Position numbers and translations under genes: made by a program. A stretch of DNA of 40,728 nt from a virus, in IMG/VR virus record IMGVR_UViG_3300047157_000045, positions 1 to 40,728 of that record, one strand, 5' to 3'. The notes under the pieces are model-generated. The model did not search any database, had not been told where the DNA came from, and worked only from the letters and a program-made list of their open reading frames with translations. This document shows positions 25,330 to 33,059 of this stretch, piece by piece (position 1 is the stretch's first letter; each line of letters starts with the position of its first letter).

Positions 25330-26373
25330 ATGGATTCTCAAGAGAACACCCAGGAAGTTGTAAGTGACAATAGAGCTCAAGCAGGAACAACTGCTGAAGC
25401 AGGTAATAAAATCCTAAGTATGTGGGACTCACAAGAGCAAACCGCAAACGAGGAAACCGAAGCCCCTGTTGACGAGGAAGTGGTAGAGGATACAGAGGAA
25501 GCTGAAGAGGTAGAAGAAGAAGCCCCTGAATCGGAAGAGGAAGGACAAGCTGAAGAAGAAACCGAAGAAGAGGTAGCCGAAGAAGAAGAGTATGATGTAG
25601 TAGCTGAAGAAGATTTGAAATACACTATTAAAGTGGATGGAGAAGAACTAGAAGTTGGTATTGATGAACTCAAGAACGGTTATCAAAGGCAAGCTGACTA
25701 TACTCGTAAGTCTCAAGCATTAGCAGAGCAACGCAAAGAAACAGAGGCAATTCAATCTGAGCGTCAGCAGTTAGAGCAAGAGAGGCAAATGTACGCTAAT
25801 GGCTTACAAATGTTGCAAGAACAACAAAGCAGTAAACTTCAAGAGTTTGACAATGTTGATTGGACATCTTTAAAAACAGAAGACCCATATCAATATATGC
25901 TTAAGAAAGATGAGTACCGAGATGCCCAGGAAAAAGTACAAAACGTAGCCCAACAGCAAGTTCTTATACAACAAGAACAAGCTGAAGAAGCACAAAAAGC
26001 TAGAGCACATTTTGTTCAACAAGAATACAATAGACTAGTTGAGGCTTTACCTGAGTGGAACGATCAGGAATCTACTATTAAAAAAGACGTGCAAGAGTAC
26101 GCTAAATCAGTAGGTTTCTTGCCAGACGAGATTAACCAATTGGCTGACCACCGTAGTGTTTTAGTAATTAAAAAAGCTATGGAGTATGACAAGCTAACTA
26201 AAAAGGTAGCTCCAAAAAAGAAGGCAGTTAAGACAGTTCCTAAAGTACAGAAGTCTGGAAGAGGCAACTCTAAAGAAGATACAACTGCTGAAGCTATTAA
26301 GAAAAAGCGTGCAAGGTTACAGAAGTCAGGCAAGCAAGATGATGCCGCTTCTATTTTTTATGATATGCTTTAA
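25330..26373 (+). CDS. Scaffolding protein
   Basis: This 347-residue protein starts with a very acidic Glu/Ala/Val segment (residues about 30-95), then a short beta domain (YTIKVDGEELEVGIDELKNG), a long Gln/Glu-rich coiled coil (about 120-230) and a basic C-terminus (KKVAPKKKAVKTVPKVQKSG). An acidic, helical protein with a basic capsid-binding end just before the capsid gene is the standard pattern of a head scaffold, which shapes the procapsid and leaves. The ATG at 25330 follows GAGGAGAGTAACTA. Confidence 0.85.
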   Translation: MDSQENTQEVVSDNRAQAGTTAEAGNKILSMWDSQEQTANEETEAPVDEEVVEDTEEAEEVEEEAPESEEEGQAEEETEEEVAEEEEYDVVAEEDLKYTIKVDGEELEVGIDELKNGYQRQADYTRKSQALAEQRKETEAIQSERQQLEQERQMYANGLQMLQEQQSSKLQEFDNVDWTSLKTEDPYQYMLKKDEYRDAQEKVQNVAQQQVLIQQEQAEEAQKARAHFVQQEYNRLVEALPEWNDQESTIKKDVQEYAKSVGFLPDEINQLADHRSVLVIKKAMEYDKLTKKVAPKKKAVKTVPKVQKSGRGNSKEDTTAEAIKKKRARLQKSGKQDDAASIFYDML

Positions 26374-26384
26374 GGAGATAGGTA

Positions 26385-27287
26385 ATGCCTACACAATTCA
26401 AAACATATGATGCAACTGCAATCCGTGAGGATTTGTCAGATGTCATCTATGATATTTCACCAACAGATACTCCGTTCCTATCCAGTATTACTGGTAAAGG
26501 TTCAGTGTCTAACACTCTATTTGAGTGGCAAACAGAAGCACTCGCTGCTGCTGTAATTAATAACTACCACGTTGAAGGAGCTGCTGCTGGTACAGCTGCA
26601 ACTACTGCGACTGTTCGTGCAACTAACCAAACACAAATTTCTAAGAAAGTTGTTGAGGTTACTGGTACACACGAAACAGTTAACAACGCTGGTAAAAAAT
26701 CTGAGATGGCTCACCAACTCGCAAAGGCTTCTAAAGAGCTTAAGCGTGATATGGAAGGTTCACTACTAGCTGACAACGCTGCTGCTGCGGGTAACGCAAC
26801 AACTGCTCGTGAGACTCGTGGTGCTGCTAACTGGATTACAACTAATGTTGTAGACGCTGGTACTACTAGTACACACGCTGCTATGACTGAAGCTGATGTT
26901 CTTTCGGCTGCTGAAGCAGTATGGACACAAGGCGGTGAAGCGTCTACTATCCTACTTGGTGCAACTAACAAGAAGTTAATCACAGCTATGAATGGTCGTG
27001 CTGATGCAATCCGCTCAGTAGCAGATAACAATATGACTATCCAAAACTCAGTTGATGTATATGTATCAGACTTTGGTACTTACAACATCACTATGGATAG
27101 ATTCTGTGACCAAGACGTTGTATACTTCCTAGACCACGATATGTGGTCAGTTGACTACTTGCGTGATTTCCAAACTGTGGACATCGCTAAAGAAGGTGAC
27201 TCAGAGAAGAAGATGCTTCTAGTTGAGTACGGTCTACGTTGTGGCAACGAAGCTGCTAACGCTAAGATTAGATACACTACAGGTTAA
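26385..27287 (+). CDS. Major capsid protein, SU10/DUF5309-like
   Basis: This 300-residue shell protein begins MPTQFKTYDATAIREDLSDV, then YDISPTDTPFLSSI and TLFEWQTEALAAA. It matches the DUF5309 (phage SU10-type) major capsid family in start pattern and size, with an HK97-like fold expected. Codon use is visibly richer in GCT, GGT and CGT than its neighbours, as often seen in the most abundant virion protein. It follows the scaffold by 11 bases with AAGGAGATAGGTA as its ribosome-binding site, and is followed by a strong terminator. Confidence 0.88.
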   Translation: MPTQFKTYDATAIREDLSDVIYDISPTDTPFLSSITGKGSVSNTLFEWQTEALAAAVINNYHVEGAAAGTAATTATVRATNQTQISKKVVEVTGTHETVNNAGKKSEMAHQLAKASKELKRDMEGSLLADNAAAAGNATTARETRGAANWITTNVVDAGTTSTHAAMTEADVLSAAEAVWTQGGEASTILLGATNKKLITAMNGRADAIRSVADNNMTIQNSVDVYVSDFGTYNITMDRFCDQDVVYFLDHDMWSVDYLRDFQTVDIAKEGDSEKKMLLVEYGLRCGNEAANAKIRYTTG

Positions 27288-27299
27288 TATAACCGACTA

Positions 27300-27329
27300 C
27301 CACCCTAGGCAACTGGGGTGGTTTATTTT
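27300..27329 (+). terminator. Rho-independent terminator after the capsid gene
   Basis: CCACCC, a 10-base loop, GGGTGG, then TTTATTTT. It lies 13 bases after the capsid stop and directly abuts the next ATG (27330). It would raise capsid output relative to the tail genes. Confidence 0.8.
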
Positions 27330-27629
27330 ATGACAAGCCCAATCAATACAAAAATAATAGCAAATTTAGATGGAAGCCTTACAGTAGCTAGTCAGCAAAA
27401 TGACAAGGTAGTTAAGAAACTAGCCGAGCTAAACACAAAAGATAAGTTCCATAACAGAAGTACACAATACAAAGGTGATTCAGTAATGTCACACAAAGTA
27501 GCAAGCATACCCCTGATCGTAGTAGAACAAATGATGAGAGAAGGTATATGGGGCAATCAAGAAAGAATGAAAGTTTGGATGAACGACCCAGCCAACGCTA
27601 TGTGGAGAACTACTAAAGGAAAAGTATAA
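27330..27629 (+). CDS. Hypothetical virion-associated protein, 99 aa
   Basis: The ATG at 27330 (MTSPINTKIIANLDGSLTVA) lies at the foot of the capsid terminator; an earlier in-frame GTG falls inside the terminator stem. A second possible start, MSHKVASIPLIVVEQMMREG, lies at 27486 within a conserved-looking C-terminal block ending MWRTTKGKV. There is no clear ribosome-binding site for the first ATG because the terminator occupies it, so the shorter form is possible. Family unknown. The stop overlaps the adaptor start. Confidence 0.6.
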   Translation: MTSPINTKIIANLDGSLTVASQQNDKVVKKLAELNTKDKFHNRSTQYKGDSVMSHKVASIPLIVVEQMMREGIWGNQERMKVWMNDPANAMWRTTKGKV

Positions 27630-28274
27630 TGGCATTAAGTACATTTACAGAATTAAAAGATGCAATAGCAGACTGGTTAGATAGGTCAGACTTGACCGCA
27701 AGGATACCAGACTTTATTGCACTAGCAGAAGCTAGGATTAATAGGGAGCTACGCATACGCCCTATGGAAGTAAGAAGCATAATGTACACTACATCTGGAC
27801 AACAATATTTTAATTTACCAGGTGGTTACATACAAATGCGTAACATACAATTAAACACAAATCCAACACACCTCTTGAGTACATTACACCAGAGATGCTA
27901 GATAGGTTATATGGTAGCAACTACAACAGGTAAACCAAGGCTTATACACTAATAGGTGACGAGATACAATTAGTCACCAATACCAGATTCAGCTTATGAG
28001 CTTAGAGATGGCTTTCTATGAAAATTTACGTCACTTAGGAGATGGCACGTCAGGTACAGTCACAAGCAACTGGTTAACTAAGAATGCACCAGACATATTA
28101 TTATATGGTGCTCTTATGGAAGCAGAGCCTTTTATTAAGAATGATGAAAGAGTAGCAGTGTGGCTAAACGGATATGGCAATGCTGTAGACAAATTACAAA
28201 AAGCAGACCAAAGAGATAGACACTCTGGCTCTGCAATGAGAGTAAGAAATATTTACTCTGGAGTTGAAGGCTAA
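27629..28274 (+). CDS. Head-tail adaptor protein, SU10-like, several frameshifts
   Basis: The N-terminus STFTELKDAIADWLDRSDLT, then IPDFIALAEARINRELRI, is the typical start of the phage adaptor family found with SU10-type capsids. It forms the ring below the portal. After NIQLNTNP the frame shifts near 27860 (LEYITPEMLDRLYG), 27915, 27940, 27975 and 28000, before the intact C-terminus LEMAFYENLRHLGDGTSG to 28274. Restored length is about 215 residues. The pieces remain in order and read as one protein, so the shifts are probably sequence errors. Confidence 0.72.
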
Positions 28275-28705
28275 TGGCATCTAGCACTTGGTCAGCAGAC
28301 TCATCAACTTGGTCAGGTAATTCCTATATATGGGATAACAGTACATACCAAGTAACAGCCACTATGACCCAGACTATATTGTCAAAGTCATTACTAGAAG
28401 ATACTGTATTCCCTAGAGGAGTAACAATAGGTGGCAACTACGGAATGTCTGGTACAACAGCACACGTTATGCCAGCATCTATTTCACTAGCAAACTCTGG
28501 TGATGTAGCAGATAGTGCAACACTAGCAATGCCAGTTAATGGAACAATTGCTGGAACAAGTAACATAAAGAATAATGTAAACTTTCCAGAAAGTGGAACA
28601 ATGGGTATGACTGGTTCTGCCTCTAGTGACAACACATTCTTATGGAACGATGTAGAGGAAGATACGGACACACTTTGGACAAAGATAAGTGACCCAGATG
28701 AATAA
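28274..28705 (+). CDS. Ser/Thr-rich virion protein, 143 aa
   Basis: The ATG at 28274 overlaps the adaptor stop (TAATG). The N-terminus repeats WS/WSG motifs (SSTWSADSSTWSGNSYIW), and the centre is Gly/Ser/Ala-rich with beta-like segments. The C-terminus is acidic and aromatic (FLWNDVEEDTDTLWTKI). Composition fits a fibrous or surface-exposed tail or head protein. The family is not recognised. It lies between the adaptor and other tail genes. Confidence 0.62.
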   Translation: MASSTWSADSSTWSGNSYIWDNSTYQVTATMTQTILSKSLLEDTVFPRGVTIGGNYGMSGTTAHVMPASISLANSGDVADSATLAMPVNGTIAGTSNIKNNVNFPESGTMGMTGSASSDNTFLWNDVEEDTDTLWTKISDPDE

Positions 28706-28722
28706 CACAACAGGAGTATACA

Positions 28723-29214
28723 ATGACATTAGATAATGTAAACATAGGGCTGGCTAACTTTTGGAAAGTTACTTGTCTTGATAAAGATGGCAACATCAAA
28801 TGGGAAGAGAATAAAAAGAACCTGATCACTACAGTAGGTTTAAACCATATTCTAGATACACAATTTCACGCAAGTACACAGGTTACTACCTGGTACATAG
28901 GACTAAAAGGAGCTGGTACTCCAGTAGCCGCGGACACTATGGCATCACACTCAAGCTGGGCAGAACTTGCTGGCTATGCTGGTAACAGAAAAGAGTGGAC
29001 AGAAGGTGCAGCATCAAGTGGTAGTATGACTAACAGTTCTAGCGTAGACTTTACAATTAACGCAACAGCAACAGTAGCTGGTGCTTTTCTAAACACAGCA
29101 GCGACAGGAACAGCAGGTACACTATACGGTGTAGTTGACTTTAGTTCTTCAAGAGCAGTAATCTCTGGTGACACACTACAGGTAACGGTAACAGTAACAG
29201 CTGCTTCAGCATAA
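28723..29214 (+). CDS. Phage tail-type structural protein, 163 aa
   Basis: The block VGLNHILDTQFHASTQVTTW, then YIGLKGAGTPVAADTMASHS and a beta-rich C-terminus (TLYGVVDFSSSRAVISGDTL) form a pattern seen repeatedly beside tail genes in podoviruses, where these proteins are called structural. The role is not established. The ATG at 28723 follows CAGGAGTATACA. The frame is intact. Confidence 0.65.
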   Translation: MTLDNVNIGLANFWKVTCLDKDGNIKWEENKKNLITTVGLNHILDTQFHASTQVTTWYIGLKGAGTPVAADTMASHSSWAELAGYAGNRKEWTEGAASSGSMTNSSSVDFTINATATVAGAFLNTAATGTAGTLYGVVDFSSSRAVISGDTLQVTVTVTAASA

Positions 29215-29225
29215 AGGAGTAGAGA

Positions 29226-29780
29226 ATGGCTTTAGAGGATTTAACAGGTACTAAGTACATAGATGACCTCGTATCGACTAACCCAGCAGCGGGCGATAAT
29301 GTCTCTGAGGGTGATGACCATATACGAGGAATCAAGAATGTACTAAAAACTACATTCCCTAATATTGATGGTGCGGTTACACCAACAGATACTGAGATTA
29401 ATTATGTAGGTGGTGTTACCTCTGCTATTCAAACTCAGATAAATACTAAGGCAGCAACTACTGCGGTAGTAACTAAGACATCAGCCACAGGGTCAGGTGC
29501 TTTGCCAGCAGGTACAACAGGTCAGCGAGATGGCTCACCTTCTGCTGGTTTTATTAGGTTTAACACAACAGATACCAGTGCTGAGATTTATGATGGTTCA
29601 GCTTGGACTCCAGTAGGCGGTGGTAACACTACAGACAAAGGTCTATACGAACACGCACACACCATAGCAGCTAACTATAGCATAACAAGTGGCAACAACG
29701 CTATGACTGCTGGGCCGATTACAATTAACTCAGGGGTATCAGTCACAGTACCTACTGGTTCAACTTGGGTGATAGCATAA
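29226..29780 (+). CDS. Tail fibre-type protein, 184 aa
   Basis: The start, MALEDLTGTKYIDDLVSTNP, and the segment GDDHIRGIKNVLKTTFPNID are the N-terminal signature of many phage tail fibres (attachment part). A central region contains GFIRFNTTDTSAEIYDGSAW, a beta-prism-like fibre repeat. The C-terminal part, INSGVSVTVPTGSTWVIA, resembles a short beta-helix cap. A paralogue lies at 36058-36681 with the same start. The stop overlaps the next ATG. Confidence 0.75.
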   Translation: MALEDLTGTKYIDDLVSTNPAAGDNVSEGDDHIRGIKNVLKTTFPNIDGAVTPTDTEINYVGGVTSAIQTQINTKAATTAVVTKTSATGSGALPAGTTGQRDGSPSAGFIRFNTTDTSAEIYDGSAWTPVGGGNTTDKGLYEHAHTIAANYSITSGNNAMTAGPITINSGVSVTVPTGSTWVIA

Positions 29781-30328
29781 TGAGTAAAGTTAAAATACAA
29801 GGCAACGCTTCAGGAACAGGGGTACTAACTGTAACTGCTCCGAATACGAGTACAGATAGAACGATAACACTACCTGATGCTACAGGTACACTAGCAACGA
29901 CTGCTGATACTTTTAACCCTGATGCAGCAGTAACAATTAATGAAAGTGGTGCTGATGTAGACTTCAGAGTTGAGTCTGATACAGATACACACGCATTATT
30001 TTTACAAGGCTCAGATGGTAGCATCGGTGTTGGTATTTCAACTCCAGTAGGAGATAGTGCAAAAACAGTACATCTAGCTGATAATGTTGGTATAGGTTTT
30101 GGTAACGGAGCAAACAGCAGACCAGCTTTTCAAATACGGTCTTCTAGTGGTTCTAAGTTAGGATTTATATGTGGAGATGGTAGTGCAACTGAAGATATTG
30201 CAATGTCTACTGCTGGTGTTTTAGCTGTTCCTAATGGAATTGAACTTGGTTCAGGTACTGATTTTACAGCAGCCAATACTTTAGAGGACTATGAGGAAGG
30301 CACTTTTAATAATACTTCCGCTATTTAG
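29780..30328 (+). CDS. Tail fibre protein, broken at its C-terminus
   Basis: The segment GTGVLTVTAPNTSTDRTITL then PDATGTLATTAD is the standard start of phage fibre genes. Central parts (DADVDFRVESDTDTHALFLQ-like and SDGSIGVGISTPVGD) are typical fibre repeats. The protein ends NTLEDYEEGTFNNTSAI at 30328, where intact homologues continue with a receptor-tip domain (LEDYEEGTF is normally followed by a T-P-x-V segment). About 55 bases before the next gene may be remains. A frameshift or a deletion removed the tip. Confidence 0.72.
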   Translation: MSKVKIQGNASGTGVLTVTAPNTSTDRTITLPDATGTLATTADTFNPDAAVTINESGADVDFRVESDTDTHALFLQGSDGSIGVGISTPVGDSAKTVHLADNVGIGFGNGANSRPAFQIRSSSGSKLGFICGDGSATEDIAMSTAGVLAVPNGIELGSGTDFTAANTLEDYEEGTFNNTSAI

Positions 30329-30383
30329 TGGATGCTCCTATACAAGAGTCAACGGACATTTAAGTAACAGGAGAAGTTTGGCA

Positions 30384-30672
30384 ATGGCTGTAGGGGTTTT
30401 AACAAAAGAAACAGTAAGTAGACAAGATTGAAGTATTAGACAAGATGGGGCAAGTTCAAGTACGCACAGCAACAAGAGTCAAGGAAGATGGAGCAGTATT
30501 GTCAACATCATTTCACAGACACGTTGTAAACCCTAGCACTAAAGCTAGTGGTTCTTGGGCAGACACAGACATTAGCGGTGAAGATGCTAGAGTACAGGCA
30601 GTAGCTAATGCAACTTGGACAGACTCAGTAAAGACAGCCTATCAAGCAATGATAGACGAACAAGAATTATAG
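30384..30672 (+). CDS. Small protein with one frameshift, about 95 aa
   Basis: The ATG at 30384 gives MAVGVLTKETVSRQD before a shift near 30428; the other frame continues KIEVLDKMGQVQVRTATRVK to 30672. The C-terminus (WTDSVKTAYQAMIDEQEL) is helical. Such small proteins following tail fibres may be assembly helpers. A good GGAG ribosome-binding site precedes the ATG. The family is not recognised. Confidence 0.5.
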
Positions 30673-30681
30673 GAGTAACGA

Positions 30682-31155
30682 ATGGCAATAGTAATTAATG
30701 GATCAGGCACAGTAACAGGACTATCTGTTGGTGGATTGCCTGATGGTACAGTAGCTAATGTAGATAGTAAATTAACTGGTGCTTTACCAGCAATATCAGC
30801 AGCTAACTTAACAGCTATTCCAGCAGCTAATATTACTGGAACATTACCAGCTATTAGTGGTGCTAACCTTACAGGTATTAGTGCTGGTAAAGTGTTACAA
30901 CTAAAGAGTATGAGAACAGGGGCAACTAATTTTAATAATAGTTCTGGAACTGTCACTTTAGATTCGTTGACATTTTCAAATGCTCATACTAGCGGTAATG
31001 GGGTGTTTATAGGATACCCTCTTACCACATATGCTACTTCAAGAGCAGCAGAATACCCATCAATAGCAGACCAACTAGATGACATATACCACAACGGTAT
31101 TGATGCTTGGAAGGCTACGATTAAGACAACTAAAGACAAGTACCCAAAACCATAG
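30682..31155 (+). CDS. Fibre repeat protein fused to a small tail-chaperone-like domain
   Basis: The N-terminal half contains pseudo-repeats of the type LTGALPAISAANLTAIP, ITGTLPAISGANLTGIS, typical of fibre shafts. The C-terminal 45 residues (TYATSRAAEYPSIADQLDDI, then YHNGIDAWKATIKTTKDKYP) match the small phage protein that normally stands alone after the fibre genes. Here both are in one frame. An indel could have produced the join; so could a real deletion or fusion. The ATG follows AGGAGTAACGA. Confidence 0.6.
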   Translation: MAIVINGSGTVTGLSVGGLPDGTVANVDSKLTGALPAISAANLTAIPAANITGTLPAISGANLTGISAGKVLQLKSMRTGATNFNNSSGTVTLDSLTFSNAHTSGNGVFIGYPLTTYATSRAAEYPSIADQLDDIYHNGIDAWKATIKTTKDKYPKP

Positions 31156-31164
31156 GAGTTATAG

Positions 31165-31952
31165 ATGAGTACAATAAAATCAAGTGACGAACATCTAACA
31201 CTAAACGCTGATGGTTCTTCTAAGGATATAAAGTTCCAAGCCAACGGAGTAGAGAAAGCGAGTATCAGTTCTGCTGGTGCGTTTACTTCTACTACGATTG
31301 ATGCGACCAAGCTGACAGGAGCGTTACCAGCCATATCGGGAGCTGCTTTAACAGGAGTTGGAGTTGCTGGTATTACATCTAGTGCTGATGCTACTGCTAT
31401 AACAATTGATTCAGTGAGAATGTAGGTATTGGAGTAAACTTACTGCAGCAGTATTCAAAAAAGTGCTTCTGCTGGTACAGATTGTGGTGTATCAATATTT
31501 AGTGGAACAACTGGTAACGCAAGATGATATATTTAAACCCAGATAGTGGTAATTCTACTGATGCAGGGCTTGACAAACGGTGATAATAATGATAATTCAT
31601 TAAGATTTAGTATTTTAGCAGAATAGATGCAGAAGCGTTACGAATTACTTCAGATGGCAGAGGCTTGTCACAGTTTACTGCGAAGGCTTGGGCAAGATTT
31701 GAGGACAGTACGATATGGGATTCACATAATTGCAGTAGTGTAAGTCAAAGCGGTAATACGGGTTATTATGATATTTCTTTTACAAATGCTATGGCTAATG
31801 CAAACTTTGCTGTAGCGGGTATGGCTCACGCAGACAGAATGTTGTCTTATCATTCAGCTCCTTCTACACAAAATCTTTATTTGTGGAGTTACAATTCAGC
31901 TGGTACTGCTGAAAATGGTAACTATCAATCAGTTATAGTTTTTGGAGATTAA
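31165..31952 (+). CDS. Tail fibre protein, frameshifted in the middle
   Basis: The N-terminal part (STIKSSDEHLTLNADGSSKD, then IKFQANGVEKASISSAGAFT) is the common fibre start, followed by a repeat (LTGALPAISGAALTG). Between about 31418 and 31660 the frame is lost, with remnants of NVGIGV- and ALRITSDGRG-like segments. The C-terminus, SQFTAKAWARFEDSTIWDSH, then GNTGYYDISFTNAMANANFA, is a typical receptor-tip domain. The restored protein would be about 260 residues. It is probably one host-recognition fibre with sequence errors. Confidence 0.65.
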
Positions 31953-31953
31953 T

Positions 31954-32238
31954 ATGAAAATAATATTTCATCATACTGAATCAAACACTCTTGGAGAAAT
32001 GACTCCAGCACCTAAGTTTTTAGCAACACTTACTGGTACTGAAGAAGAAAAAATGATTCATCTTGCTAATAAAGATTTACCTACTGGAACTAAGTATGAA
32101 ATTGTTGCAGACGATTATCTTCCTTCAGATAGAACATTTAGAATTGCTTGGGAATATGTAGCTGGTTCTGACGAAAAGACTTCAGAAGATTTAAGTGCAG
32201 AGGACTTAGCTAAATACAATATGAAGGAGAATAGATAA
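31954..32238 (+). CDS. Tail fibre assembly-type protein, 94 aa
   Basis: The ATG at 31954 lies two bases after the fibre stop. The product has the block LPTGTKYEIVADDYLPSDRT followed by FRIAWEYVAG and a charged helical end. That pattern is found in small proteins directly behind fibre genes, where they are thought to act as fibre assembly chaperones. Here the role is inferred from position and pattern. Confidence 0.6.
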   Translation: MKIIFHHTESNTLGEMTPAPKFLATLTGTEEEKMIHLANKDLPTGTKYEIVADDYLPSDRTFRIAWEYVAGSDEKTSEDLSAEDLAKYNMKENR

Positions 32239-32468
32239 TGCCAATGCAAATTAACATAAATAAGGCAAAGGCTGCTACTAAAGACAGACTTAGAGTAGAC
32301 AGAAAACCTCTGTTAGAAGAACAAGACATTCTGTTTATGAAGGCACAAGAAGCTGGTACATCAACTTCAGCTATTGTGACAGAGAAGCAAAGGCTCAGAG
32401 ATATTACAAATCAAGTAGATAGTATGACTACTACTGATGAATTAAAGGCAGCTAAAGTAGAAGCCTAA
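32238..32468 (+). CDS. Small helical protein, 76 aa
   Basis: The ATG at 32238 overlaps the previous stop (TAATG). The product contains INKAKAATKDRLRVDRKPLL, then EEQDILFMKAQEAGTSTSAI and VTEKQRLRDIT. Similar small helical proteins lie in the same place after fibre genes in other podoviruses and may be chaperones. No catalytic motif. Confidence 0.58.
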   Translation: MPMQININKAKAATKDRLRVDRKPLLEEQDILFMKAQEAGTSTSAIVTEKQRLRDITNQVDSMTTTDELKAAKVEA

Positions 32469-33059
32469 TGTCTGACAGACTGCGTAACAATGTAATAGCT
32501 GGGTTTATAGTTGTAGCTTTTTGGATAGTGTCGTTGCTCAGCTATGGCTGCTGACCCTATCGTAACAAACAGTACAAGTAATAGCACAGTAACTACAAGT
32601 ACAGATGCTAAGAGTACAATAAGGACAAACCCACCTAGTGCAATTAGTCCGAGCATTAACGCAAGTAATAGTGACTTATGTATGGTAGGAGTTAGTGGAG
32701 CAGTACAGACACAGATACTAGGTATCAGCACAGGACAGGCTTACTCAGATGAGAACTGTATGAGACTTAAGAATGCTAAAGTACTATATGATATGGGTAT
32801 GAAGGTAGCAGCAGTTGCTTTAATGTGCCAAACGAGGTCGGTGTTTGACGCAATGAAATTTGCCGGGACTCCCTGCCCGATAAACTCGCCCACTACAGGT
32901 GAGGGGCTAATAGGACAAGAAGCTACAGCAGAATGGAGATTGAATCCTAAGAAGATTCCAAAGAAACAACAGACAGCAAATATGGATAGAGGAGTATTTC
33001 TTGAGAAATTGGTTAGCGGTATTATTGGCGTTATCTTGCTCGCTATCCTCGTGGTCTGA
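32468..33059 (+). CDS. Exported protein with a C-terminal membrane segment, one frameshift
   Basis: The ATG at 32468 overlaps the previous stop. It encodes a signal-like MSDRLRNNVIAGFIVVAFWI, then reads SLLSY and shifts by one base near 32540 into AADPIVTNSTSNSTVTTSTD. Cleavage after S-Y-A would leave a Thr/Ser-rich mature part with four Cys (CMVG, CMRL, CQTR, CPIN), and a C-terminal hydrophobic tail (LVSGIIGVILLAILVV). The final 59 bases overlap the next gene in another frame. The family is not recognised; a membrane or envelope role is likely. Confidence 0.55.
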
